Shown piece after piece: positions 26,701-35,025 of a DNA stretch of 64,000 nucleotides. How positions within the stretch are numbered: the stretch's first letter is position 1; every line of letters starts with the position of its first letter. The position numbers and the translations under genes are program-made. This stretch comes from Chitinophaga skermanii (GTDB lineage Bacteria > Bacteroidota > Bacteroidia > Chitinophagales > Chitinophagaceae): contig NZ_QLLL01000002.1 of the NCBI RefSeq assembly GCF_003259335.1, forward strand, positions 585,885 to 649,884, written 5' to 3'. The notes beneath the pieces are model-generated. The model had not been told where the DNA came from. It did no database searches and saw nothing but the letters and a program-made list of their open reading frames with translations.

Positions 26701-27702
26701 ATGGCACAAACATCCACTTGGTCAAGATTACGTTGGCCGATTAAAGCCTTTATCATCGCGTTACCTATTATCGCGATCGCCTATTTTGTCATTAACATGG
26801 GCGCTAACGATGCAGAAGCGAACATTGCAGCAAAAACAACAGATTCTATCACCGTAAAAGATACCGGCAGCAGCAGTGCTAAAGCCAAAGGCAGCAGAAG
26901 AACCTTTAACTACGAACCTGTTAAACCGGTAGACGGTGAAATGAAGGGTGTTGTAGAAGTAGGCGCATCTGGCTTTAACTCTTTCGTGATTAACATCGAT
27001 AAAGATAAAAACTGGGAAATTGTTACAAAAGACTTCGGTAAGTCATTTGCTTACGAAGGCATGGCTACTACTGAAGACATCCGTATTGGTTTAAAAAACT
27101 ACATCGGCGCTATGTTCGACAAAGGTGTTCGTTCTAAAAACGTACACTTCGTCATTAGCTCTGGTGCTCAAAAAGAACCTAAAACAACCACCATTGCTTC
27201 AGAATTGAAGAAAATGGGGTACGTAGTGAACCTCGTAACAGCAGAACAAGAAGGTAAATTAGCCTTGAAAAGCGTTTTACCGAAAGCTTATGCCGACAAC
27301 TCTTACGTAGTGGATATCGGTTCTGGTAACACTAAGATCTCTTGGATGGAAGGTGAAAACGTGAAATCAGTAGAAGGTCCGGGTGCTAAATACTATGAGA
27401 AAGACTTGAAAGACGAAGCGGTATATGCTACCATCAAATCTTTAGCAGAGAAAATCCCAGCGAATAAACGCGAAGTATGTTTCATTATTGGTGGTGTTCC
27501 ATTCGAATTAGCCAAAGAAATCCGCGAAGGCGAAGAACGCTTCACTGTATTGAATGATCCATCGGAATACAAATCCGACAAGATCAAAACCAAATGTGGT
27601 TTGAATATCTACAAAGCGATCAAAGATGCTACGAATTGCGATACCTATGTATTCGATTGGGATGCAAACTTTACAATTGGTTTCTTATTAGGTTTGAAAT
27701 AA
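26701..27702 (+). CDS. Membrane-anchored Ppx/GppA-like (ASKHA-fold) protein
   Basis: 333 residues. One TM helix near the N-terminus (about 15-33) and a linker to residue 80 precede an ASKHA-type domain. A degenerate phosphate-1 motif (VVEVGASGFNSFVINID, 84-100) is followed by VHFVISSGAQKE...VNLVTAEQEGKLALKSVLP. The phosphate-2 motif YVVDIGSGNTKISW (202-215) matches DIGGGSTE of Ppx/GppA. The order V..SSGA, then V.L.+..QE, then DIG.G.T is that of exopolyphosphatase/pppGpp phosphohydrolases. The first-motif Asp is replaced by Glu and the C-terminal half is diverged, so an enzymatic or a sensor/ATPase role is open. It is the third gene of the coiled-coil operon, followed by a terminator. Confidence 0.72.
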   Translation: MAQTSTWSRLRWPIKAFIIALPIIAIAYFVINMGANDAEANIAAKTTDSITVKDTGSSSAKAKGSRRTFNYEPVKPVDGEMKGVVEVGASGFNSFVINIDKDKNWEIVTKDFGKSFAYEGMATTEDIRIGLKNYIGAMFDKGVRSKNVHFVISSGAQKEPKTTTIASELKKMGYVVNLVTAEQEGKLALKSVLPKAYADNSYVVDIGSGNTKISWMEGENVKSVEGPGAKYYEKDLKDEAVYATIKSLAEKIPANKREVCFIIGGVPFELAKEIREGEERFTVLNDPSEYKSDKIKTKCGLNIYKAIKDATNCDTYVFDWDANFTIGFLLGLK

Positions 27703-27728
27703 ACCTAGTTCGACTGATATTTATTAGG

Positions 27729-27755
27729 AACCCCGGCTTAGCTGGGGTTTCTTTT
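27729..27755 (+). terminator. Terminator of the coiled-coil/ASKHA operon
   Basis: AACCCCGGC pairs with GCTGGGGTT (with one G-T pair) around a 3-base loop and is followed by TCTTTTT, 26 bases after the stop at 27702. Confidence 0.8.
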
Positions 27756-27775
27756 TACTGTAAATAACCTAACGT

Positions 27776-27951
27776 ATGTATAAAATTGTACTACTAATTG
27801 CTTGTTGTATGCTCCAACACGCACCGGTAATCAGTGTATTGACGACAGGTGCATTCCTGCAACGCATGACAATATCCAGCGTATTATAGATATTGCCATG
27901 GCCTATTATCAACAGAAAATGAATGTAAAGAACGTGGCCATTAACGATTAA
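27776..27951 (+). pseudogene. Small frameshifted secreted-peptide remnant
   Basis: An ATG at 27776 begins MYKIVLLIACCMLQHAPVIS, a lipoprotein- or signal-like start that stops at 27889. A different frame continues without stop from about 27840 as HDNIQRIIDIAMAYYQQKMN to a stop at 27951. Together they look like one short gene broken by a frameshift, just upstream of three secreted paralogues. Confidence 0.4.
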
Positions 27952-27971
27952 TCAACAAAAAATTACTCCCT

Positions 27972-28709
27972 ATGCTTAGATACACTATACTCTTATTTAC
28001 CCTATTTTTTTGTAATTCTATAGCGGCACAAGACAGTTCATTTAAGGCGACAATACCGTCCAATAGTTCCTACCTTGGGTATTATATTATGGAAATAACC
28101 CCTCCCAAGTTAGATAGTGCCATAAAACGTGTAAAAAAGATAGTGCCTGAAACACAAGAAGCAGCTACTTCCACTAACTTACTTTCTAAGCAACAAATTA
28201 ACCACTTACATGAAGAAGAAAAGTTCCTGTACTACCTATATTACGGTGACCATCTTGCCCAATTTTGCAGTTTAACAATTTACTCAGTGCATTACAATAC
28301 AGCTATATGGGGAAGGCTACCGCGACTAGACATGTCAAGATTATGGAGTGATGAACAAATTGCATATTTCCAGCAGCATCGTGATAGCGCTATACAATAC
28401 TTGCAAGCATTATTACCTACCTCCTATTTTGGTCATAATGCGCAGAAATTGACAATTTTACTACAAGCGAATGAGCTTATTCCTACCATTATTGAGCGGT
28501 ATCATGTAACAAAATCAAAAGAACTGCTAAGTATTACATTACAATTGATGCTCCAACATAATTTCCTTCAGCAAGTAGCACCAAAGCTATACAAAACATT
28601 GTACGAAAATGAATCCATCACGCGCCCTAACTACCTTGTATACAACGACAAAAATGTCCAACAGGTAATAACCCTAGCAAGGCAATTTTACACCAACTAC
28701 CCCAAATAA
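27972..28709 (+). CDS. Secreted protein of a tandem paralogous family (copy 1)
   Basis: 245 residues with a signal peptide (MLRYTILLFTLFFCNSIAAQ). No known family recognised. Shared landmarks with the next two genes are a KFLYYLYY...C segment, WSDEQIAYFQQHRDS, a GHNAQKL segment, ELIPTIIERY and a C-terminal YN.KN.QQVI.LARQFY segment. The three are diverged, so the duplication is old. Unlike copies 2 and 3 it lacks the NC..P motif (FCSLTI instead). It is probably exported to the periplasm or beyond; no lipobox is seen. Confidence 0.7.
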   Translation: MLRYTILLFTLFFCNSIAAQDSSFKATIPSNSSYLGYYIMEITPPKLDSAIKRVKKIVPETQEAATSTNLLSKQQINHLHEEEKFLYYLYYGDHLAQFCSLTIYSVHYNTAIWGRLPRLDMSRLWSDEQIAYFQQHRDSAIQYLQALLPTSYFGHNAQKLTILLQANELIPTIIERYHVTKSKELLSITLQLMLQHNFLQQVAPKLYKTLYENESITRPNYLVYNDKNVQQVITLARQFYTNYPK

Positions 28710-28812
28710 CTAGTAAAAAGAGTGGCTCAAATTATAACTTCCTTATTTTTACACCCTAAGTGATGTTGAGTAGTGATAGAATTTGCATCTTGAAACGTTA
28801 AATGTAAAACAC

Positions 28813-29529
28813 ATGCGCAGTATTTTACTTCTCATAGCGTTAGTTTGTTACACGCGTGTTTTCACGCAAGACCTCCCAGTAGAGCAATTGGAAACCTACC
28901 GTCATAGGCAATTAGTACCGGCTATTGGTCAACATCAATTACAGGCATTATACCCCGTGGCACCTTCTACGCATCCCAGTGAAAGGGCTACAATAGCTAA
29001 CGAAGTATATGAGCAATTAAACCTACAAGAGAAGTTTACATATCATCTCACCTACCGCGAAGCGTTTAAAGCTAATTGTAGTTACCCGTATGACTTGGGC
29101 AATCCTAATAAGCGTATCTATGCGCACTTACAAGGTTTTATCAATGAATATGATTGGAGTGATAAGCAACATGATTTTTTTAAAGAGAATAGGGATAGCT
29201 GTGTGAAATACTTAGTTGCCGAATATAACTTGCAAGGTTACTGGGGATTGAATTGTAAAAAATTGGTGGTAGAATTGGGCGCTTTGGAGTTAATACCGGT
29301 TCTTTTAGCCGGGTATGAAAAGCAACCAGGAGATCATGATTATTTAACGGCTTGCTTAGAGTTAATGAACAGTAGTGGCTTTTTGAAGAAATGGGATGTT
29401 GATTTATATACAACCCTCTATAATGATCAACCATTTAAAAGCTCCATTTCATATACCACAAGGAACGAGCAAAGGATTGTACAACTAGCGAAGAATTATT
29501 ACGAATTGACGATTAAAAATGTAAAATAA
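28813..29529 (+). CDS. Secreted protein of a tandem paralogous family (copy 2)
   Basis: 238 residues from the ATG at 28813, chosen because it starts a proper signal peptide (MRSILLLIALVCYTRVFTQ); the frame is open 30 bases further up. Landmarks are EKFTYHLTYREAFKANCSYP, then KRIYAHLQGF and WSDKQHDFFKENRDS, then GLNCKKL and ELIPVLLAGY. It ends 3 bases before copy 3 starts, so copies 2 and 3 and the FGE-like gene form an operon. Function unknown. Confidence 0.72.
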   Translation: MRSILLLIALVCYTRVFTQDLPVEQLETYRHRQLVPAIGQHQLQALYPVAPSTHPSERATIANEVYEQLNLQEKFTYHLTYREAFKANCSYPYDLGNPNKRIYAHLQGFINEYDWSDKQHDFFKENRDSCVKYLVAEYNLQGYWGLNCKKLVVELGALELIPVLLAGYEKQPGDHDYLTACLELMNSSGFLKKWDVDLYTTLYNDQPFKSSISYTTRNEQRIVQLAKNYYELTIKNVK

Positions 29530-29532
29530 AAG

Positions 29533-30282
29533 ATGAAACAATTAATCATGCTTTTGTGCATATGCGCTACATTGCAAGTACATGCACAGGAATTCGATGA
29601 GTTTAAACCTGCATCCAAAGAAAGCCAAGCTTACCATGCTTACCGACTTAAAGTAACCACCCCACCCTACGAATTAGCTACCGTAAAAGCATTGATCGCT
29701 AAAATTGAAACACGCGATAACGACAATGGCGATTATGAAGCTATTGGCGAATTACCGGCTGATATCTACAATAAACTCAGCTTACGAGCTAAGTTTACCT
29801 ACAACATGATTAACCCCGAGTATTACGCCCAGAATTGCGATATTCCTATGCCCATTCAAGATGAGCATAAGAAAATATTCGGCGCCCTACTATCGGCCTA
29901 CCCGGAACAATACTGGAGCAAACGACAAGTTGCCTTCTTTAAAGACAACAAAGACTCCGTTATGTCCATCATGAAAGAATCCATTCTGCGCAGTAAACGC
30001 ATTGGTGTCAATTATAAAGAAGCCATTGTAGATATGAATGCTGTGGAGATGATTCCTTTCCTACAAGAGTTTTACCTTATCGACAAGAAAGATCATGATA
30101 TATTGACCATTTTCTTGTTGCTCATGAAAGAAAACAAATACGAACCTTTATTGAAATCAGCTACCTACAAAAAGCTTTACAGCGATCAATCGATTTACAA
30201 TGCTTACATTGATTATAATGCAGCGAACGAAGCGTTGATTTTAGAGCGGGTAAACGACTTCTATAAAAACTATAAACGCTAA
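29533..30282 (+). CDS. Secreted protein of a tandem paralogous family (copy 3)
   Basis: 249 residues with a signal peptide (MKQLIMLLCICATLQVHAQ). It shows AKFTYNM...AQNCDIPMP, then KKIFGALLSAYPEQYWSKRQ and FFKDNKDS, then GVNYKEA and EMIPFLQEFY. Its TAA stop shares one base with the ATG of the following formylglycine-generating-enzyme family gene, which implies translational coupling and a functional link. The family has no known function. Confidence 0.73.
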   Translation: MKQLIMLLCICATLQVHAQEFDEFKPASKESQAYHAYRLKVTTPPYELATVKALIAKIETRDNDNGDYEAIGELPADIYNKLSLRAKFTYNMINPEYYAQNCDIPMPIQDEHKKIFGALLSAYPEQYWSKRQVAFFKDNKDSVMSIMKESILRSKRIGVNYKEAIVDMNAVEMIPFLQEFYLIDKKDHDILTIFLLLMKENKYEPLLKSATYKKLYSDQSIYNAYIDYNAANEALILERVNDFYKNYKR

Positions 30283-31103
30283 TGCGGTTTAGTTGTATAT
30301 ATATACTTTGCTTCTTGTGCTATACTTTCAATGCTATAGCACAAGATACTTTAGCATTCACTACCGTTCCTGCCGGCAAGTACCAAGTTGGACGAGCTAA
30401 TTACCCCGCAAATCCCAAGCGCACTATTGCCCTTCACTCGTACGAGATTTCTACTACCGAAATTACCAATGCTCAATTCGCAGAATTTGTAGCAGCTACT
30501 GGCTATGTAACCTTAGCTGAAAAACATCATAATGCCATGGTATTCGAACCCGGGCTAGCAGAGTTCCGTTGGATACAAGACACTACAGCATATTGGCGTT
30601 ACCCGAATGGCATTACGCGTGGTGGCATTGAACATAAACAACAACATCCAGTTACAACTATCAGCTATAAAGATGCCCAGGCTTATTGTCAATGGGCCGG
30701 GTACCGTTTACCTACTGTAGATGAATGGGAAGTAGCTGCCAATGCAGGAAAGAATACAACATACTTCTGGGGCAACCAGGATAAAAAGATCGGTGAATAT
30801 GCCAATATATGGCATGGGCGTGATCATTTAGTGGCAGATTCCAGTGATGGTTTTATGTATACTTCGCCGGTGAAATCGTTCAAACCAAATCCTTGGGGTT
30901 TGTATGATGTATATGGGAATGTATTTGAATTGTGTGAAGGGAAAGCACCGTATGATAGGCCCGAAAGCAAGTCGGTACATGCCCGCGGAGGATCTTGGTG
31001 GTGCAGTAAACATTCTTGTAGTTTCTTTAATTCCATCGACATAGGTGCATCGAGCCCGTTTGCGAGTTTCAGCAATGTGGGGTTTAGGGTGGTGAAGAAA
31101 TAA
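30282..31103 (+). CDS. Formylglycine-generating enzyme (FGE/SUMF1) family protein
   Basis: 273 residues with a signal peptide. The FGE-sulfatase domain spans nearly all of it: VPAGKYQVG, ISTTEITNAQFAEFVAATGY, HPVTTISYKDAQAYCQWAGY, RLPTVDEWEVAA, NPWGLYDVYGNVFELCEG and the C-terminal GFRVV. The active-site segment ARGGSWWCSKHSC keeps both Cys of genuine FGE (Cys241 and Cys246, C-x4-C), which bind copper in the known enzymes; many family relatives lack them. FGE converts Cys in a CxPxR motif to formylglycine, but no sulfatase is encoded here. The 1-base overlap with the preceding secreted paralogue suggests a joint role. Confidence 0.88.
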   Translation: MRFSCIYILCFLCYTFNAIAQDTLAFTTVPAGKYQVGRANYPANPKRTIALHSYEISTTEITNAQFAEFVAATGYVTLAEKHHNAMVFEPGLAEFRWIQDTTAYWRYPNGITRGGIEHKQQHPVTTISYKDAQAYCQWAGYRLPTVDEWEVAANAGKNTTYFWGNQDKKIGEYANIWHGRDHLVADSSDGFMYTSPVKSFKPNPWGLYDVYGNVFELCEGKAPYDRPESKSVHARGGSWWCSKHSCSFFNSIDIGASSPFASFSNVGFRVVKK

Positions 31104-31138
31104 GCCGTAATTTCGGACTTCACTAAACCGTTCAAAGA

Positions 31139-31762
31139 ATGGATCAAAATTGGTTGAATAAATGGAATGAACGCTATGAAAACGACGACTATGCATACGG
31201 TTTACAACCCAATGAATATCTCGCCGAACAATTAGCGAAATGGCCTGTAGGGAAAATATTATTCCCGGCAGAAGGTGAAGGCAGAAATGCTGTATTTGCT
31301 GCGCAATTGGGATGGGAAGTATCCGCTTTCGATATTAGCCAAGCAGGGCAACAGAAAGCACAAGCACTTGCAGCTGCGAAAAATGTACACATCGATTACC
31401 AAGTGGGAGAACTGCAGCACCTGGATTATGCGCCCAACTCGTTCGATGCCATAGCCTTAATCTTTGCCCATTTCCCGGCATCGATAAAATCTAGCTTGCA
31501 TAAAATGCTTGTCACGTTGTTGAAACCTGGCGGCATTGTCATCTTCGAAGCATTCAGTAAAAATCATTTGGCTTACCTTGAAAAAGACGAAAAAGTAGGT
31601 GGTCCGAAAGACATTGCATCCCTATTCTCTATCGAAGAAATCCAAGCCGATTTCAAAAACTTCACATTCGATATTCTCCAAGAAGCCATTATCACACTCC
31701 GCGAAGGCACCTTCCATAATGGCCAAGGCGCAGTGATTCGCTTCATTGCACGGAAAAATTAA
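31139..31762 (+). CDS. Class I SAM-dependent methyltransferase (TehB/UbiE-like)
   Basis: 207 residues, cytoplasmic. It starts [25 protein letters not shown], the usual start of small TehB-like methyltransferases. The SAM site follows as [20 protein letters not shown] (motif I, with AEGEGRN for the G.G.GRN loop), then VSAFDIS (motif II) and [14 protein letters not shown] (motif IV). [14 protein letters not shown] and VGGPKD come next. The substrate is unknown; relatives act on oxyanions, thiols or small metabolites. It begins 35 bases after the FGE-like gene on the same strand and may belong to that transcript. Confidence 0.88.
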   Translation: MDQNWLNKWNERYENDDYAYGLQPNEYLAEQLAKWPVGKILFPAEGEGRNAVFAAQLGWEVSAFDISQAGQQKAQALAAAKNVHIDYQVGELQHLDYAPNSFDAIALIFAHFPASIKSSLHKMLVTLLKPGGIVIFEAFSKNHLAYLEKDEKVGGPKDIASLFSIEEIQADFKNFTFDILQEAIITLREGTFHNGQGAVIRFIARKN

Positions 31763-32229
31763 TTTCCCGGGTCGCTTATAAAGCAACAAGTCGCAATATA
31801 TCTGCAGTGCAGCTTGTTATCAAATTATTACGACAACATTGCAAGCTATTTGTAACTAATTCTTTATAAGCGGTTTCCTTTTTGATCCAAAAAAAATTAC
31901 GAAAAAACTATCACTCTGAATTGCAATTTCAATTCAATGTTCCTACATTTACTTTACAATGGCAGCAGTAGCATGTTGCTTTATTATTTGGATTTAACCC
32001 GTAATGCCTTGCAGAGATTGAGTTTTAGTTAACCTATGTACTTACATTCTTCCTTTTAAAAGAATAATTGTTACCCGTAAGTGCGTAATACTGTTTTATT
32101 GTACTAGTTGGCAATCCTACTTAATCCAAAGACCCAAACCCATTTTAATAATTCCTGTGCGCGCAGTTATTATACTGATTCCTATTATTCAACAAATTCA
32201 TGAACCCTTCATCTTAAAACCCTACAAGC
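31763..32229. other. Intergenic region of 467 bases
   Basis: Holds no open frame of note. It is AT-rich around 31860-32000 and must contain the promoter of the S74 gene at 32230, but no TTTG/TAnnTTTG pair with proper spacing was found. Confidence 0.5.
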
Positions 32230-33165
32230 ATGAAAAAACTATTACTACTTTGCCTCTTGGCAAGCTGTTTTTCTATTGCCCATGCCCAATTGAAATACCG
32301 CGCAGATGGCCGCTTAACCCTCGGTCCCGTTAACCCAATTGGTGCCTACACAACCAATATCAATGGTTGGGGCCATTACTTTTCCGGTGATTATTATGGC
32401 ACGCCTACTTACTTTAAAATTTGTTTAGGTGTACCCTCTCCAAGGATTTCCGGTTCTGGCGACCAAGTAGTTTTCTACGACTCAGACAACAGTACTTTCA
32501 ACAGCATCCAAGTACAAAACGTGTATAATTATTCTGATCGTAACGCGAAAGCAAACATTCTCCCATTGAACACCAGCTTAGATAAATTACTGAGCTTAAA
32601 TCCTGTTTCATACAATTGGAAAGGCAATGGTGGCAATAATCTTCGCAAAGCGAAAGACGGTAACGACATGAAAGATGTTGGCTTTATTGCGCAAGAAGTA
32701 GAACAAGTGTTACCAGAAGCTGTTATTGTAGATGAAAATGGTAACCGCCTATTGAACTACACAGCCATCGTTTCTTTATTAACCAAATCGGTGCAAGAAT
32801 TAGCAGTACAAGTAGATTCTATGAAAAAAGAAATCGAAACATTACGCGCCGAAAAAGCCACTAAAGGCGCACAAACGTTTGTTTCATTAAAAGATAAAAC
32901 AAATGGTGCTGCGCTAATGCAAAATTCTCCCAATCCATTCAACAACCAAGCTAAGATTAGTTACGACGTACCCAAAATCACCATAGGTGCTATGATCTGC
33001 GTATACGATTTACAAGGTAAATTGTTAGCACAAAGAAACATTCCAGCCGCAGGTAAAGGCGAAGTAACCATCGGTTCTTCTGAATTAACGGCAGGCATCT
33101 ATATGTATTCACTCATCGTTGATAACAAAATTGTAGATACGAAACGCATGGTTATTACAAAATAA
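32230..33165 (+). CDS. Tail-fibre-type S74 self-cleaving domain protein with T9SS type A sorting domain
   Basis: 311 residues with a signal peptide (MKKLLLLCLLASCFSIAHA). The N-terminal beta-rich part is followed by a peptidase S74 (endosialidase chaperone) domain beginning SDRNAKANI. The Ser-Lys catalytic dyad of this family is kept (Ser102 and Lys107), followed by LLSLNPVSYNWKG, VGFIAQEVEQVLPEAV and a coiled coil (SVQELAVQVDSMKKEIETL). The last about 80 residues (NSPNPFNNQAKISYDVP, IYMYSLIVDNKIVDTKRMVI) are a T9SS type A sorting domain. S74 domains normally trimerise and release themselves; a surface-attached trimer is inference. Confidence 0.9.
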   Translation: MKKLLLLCLLASCFSIAHAQLKYRADGRLTLGPVNPIGAYTTNINGWGHYFSGDYYGTPTYFKICLGVPSPRISGSGDQVVFYDSDNSTFNSIQVQNVYNYSDRNAKANILPLNTSLDKLLSLNPVSYNWKGNGGNNLRKAKDGNDMKDVGFIAQEVEQVLPEAVIVDENGNRLLNYTAIVSLLTKSVQELAVQVDSMKKEIETLRAEKATKGAQTFVSLKDKTNGAALMQNSPNPFNNQAKISYDVPKITIGAMICVYDLQGKLLAQRNIPAAGKGEVTIGSSELTAGIYMYSLIVDNKIVDTKRMVITK

Positions 33166-33217
33166 CAATGCTCGATCTATCAATTTATATCTTATCAACG
33201 AACGCATAAAACATAAC

Positions 33218-34933
33218 ATGATGAAAAAGTTTCTTGTCGTACTATTAATGTTTGTTTCAGCGCTAGCCCAAGCCCAATCCGATTATTATTGGTATAAGGG
33301 AAAGAAAATCTCGATCACGCCCAGCAAAAATCTCGTATATATTTCTGCACCCGATAGCACGCAATTAACGGCGAGTAAGTTGGGTACCAACCTATCTTTC
33401 GCCCGCGAAAAATTCAAAGGTGCTCCGCAGAAATACAACGACAATGCCTGGAAGATCGTAGAAATTAAAAGCGGCTCTTTACCTGTAGATGCTACATCAT
33501 TACAAAAAGCATCTCCAGCAGCGCAAATTCATATTGCACCTGTATTTGGCAACGACACTATGCCCATTGCCACTACAGAATTCTTCTATGTGCAATTAAA
33601 ATCAGAAAATGATCTCCCTGTTCTAAAAGCACAAGCAGAGAAACTAGGTACCGAAATTCTTACACAAGTGCCTTACATGCCCACCTGGTATAAACTAAAA
33701 GCGCCTTTAGGCAGCAATGGTTTAACGATGGCAAATACGTTCTACGAAACGAACTTATTCGCAGAAATCGACCCAGGTTTCATGTTTCACTTTAAAAATA
33801 ACGCCTGCCCTACCGATCCAAGTTTTGTAAACCAATGGGGGCTACGTAATACAAGCTTCGCCGGTATTGATGTGAACGCATGTAATGCATGGGATCTTAC
33901 ACTAGGTGCCGGGGTTACAGTGGCCATCCTCGATCAAGGGGTAGATGCCGCGCATCCAGAGTTTGCAGCAAACTACAGTCCTCTTTCTTGGAATGCAATG
34001 ACAGGCTCTAGTCCTTCCGTAGTGTATGGTAATCATGGTACCCATGTAGGTGGTATTGTTGGCGCCAACCAAAACAACTACATGGGTTCTGGCGTAGCAC
34101 CTGCTGCCACGATTTTATCAGTAAGTCATAGTTTGGGCTTAGGTGTGAATACGTCGCAACAATTAGCGTCGGGTATTAACTACGCTTGGCAGAACGGTGC
34201 GGCTGTTATCAATAACTCTTGGGGCGATCAAGGGGGGGCATACTATTTCCAATTGCAAAGTGCAATGCTGGATAATGCCATTGCCAGTGCGATTGCAAAT
34301 GGTAGAGGTGGATTAGGAACTGTTGTCATTTTTGCGGCCGGCAACTTCAATGGTCCTATGGATTACCCTGCCAATAGTAATGCCAATATCTTAACCGTAG
34401 GTTCTATTGCCAATAATGGTACCCGCTCTAGCTTTTCTTCCTTCGGAACGGGTTTAGATGTGGTGGCGCCCGGTTCTAATATCTGGTCAACTTTACCTAG
34501 TAATGGTGAAGGGTCGATGAGTGGAACTTCTATGGCAGCGCCCATGGTAGCAGGTGTAGCCGCTTTGGTTATTGCTGTATCGCCGAACTTAACCGGTTTA
34601 CAAGTACGCAATGCCATCGAATCAACAGCGAAAAAAGTAGGCGGCTATACGTATACACCCGGTAGCCCGAATGGCTCGTGGAACAACCAAATGGGATATG
34701 GCTTAGTAGATGCTGTGGCAGCCATTGGTGTAGGAGCTGGTTGCGGGGTGAATCCTGTTACTACTTACAACAGTGTAACTGTAACAAGCAATACCACCAT
34801 TACAGGTTGCTTTATTCATTCATCCAATGTAACGGTAGCAGCCGGTAAATTACACTTGAATGCTTCACGGATGGTAACCATTACGCCAACGTTTACCGTG
34901 AATGCCGGTCAAGAGCTCCAATTAGGCAATTAA
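33218..34933 (+). CDS. Secreted S8 (subtilisin-family) serine protease
   Basis: 571 residues with signal peptide and an N-terminal propeptide (to about residue 215). The S8 domain has Asp239 (VAILDQGVD), His273 (NHGTHVGGIVG), an oxyanion Asn region (FAAGNFNGP) and Ser438 (GTSMAAPMVAGVAALV). After it comes a short beta-rich domain (VTVTSNTTITGCFIHSSNVTV, ending QELQLGN), which resembles the coat-hanger-type C-terminal domain seen in Bacteroidota proteases. A T9SS sorting domain is not present. It lies 52 bases after the S74 gene and ends at a strong bidirectional terminator. Similar N-terminal halves link it to the subtilase at 36007. Confidence 0.93.
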   Translation: MMKKFLVVLLMFVSALAQAQSDYYWYKGKKISITPSKNLVYISAPDSTQLTASKLGTNLSFAREKFKGAPQKYNDNAWKIVEIKSGSLPVDATSLQKASPAAQIHIAPVFGNDTMPIATTEFFYVQLKSENDLPVLKAQAEKLGTEILTQVPYMPTWYKLKAPLGSNGLTMANTFYETNLFAEIDPGFMFHFKNNACPTDPSFVNQWGLRNTSFAGIDVNACNAWDLTLGAGVTVAILDQGVDAAHPEFAANYSPLSWNAMTGSSPSVVYGNHGTHVGGIVGANQNNYMGSGVAPAATILSVSHSLGLGVNTSQQLASGINYAWQNGAAVINNSWGDQGGAYYFQLQSAMLDNAIASAIANGRGGLGTVVIFAAGNFNGPMDYPANSNANILTVGSIANNGTRSSFSSFGTGLDVVAPGSNIWSTLPSNGEGSMSGTSMAAPMVAGVAALVIAVSPNLTGLQVRNAIESTAKKVGGYTYTPGSPNGSWNNQMGYGLVDAVAAIGVGAGCGVNPVTTYNSVTVTSNTTITGCFIHSSNVTVAAGKLHLNASRMVTITPTFTVNAGQELQLGN

Positions 34934-34972
34934 CCCAACCCTTTGCGTGCAGCTATATGTTTCGCAAATATA

Positions 34973-35004
34973 AAACCCCAGGTCTGCTTGCAGGCCTGGG
35001 GTTT
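34973..35004. terminator. Bidirectional hairpin terminator
   Basis: AAACCCCAGG pairs with CCTGGGGTTT with an inner CTGC/GCAG stem. It sits between the convergent subtilase (33218) and lipoprotein (35026) genes. Confidence 0.82.
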
Positions 35005-35025
35005 GTACTATAGAGCTTACTATGA

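Noticed and set aside
28813..30282. Secreted paralogues as FGE substrates with the sulfatase motif
   Set aside because: Their conserved segment reads NCSYP or NCDIP and does not fit CxPxR; only an altered motif is possible, so it is kept as a hypothesis only.
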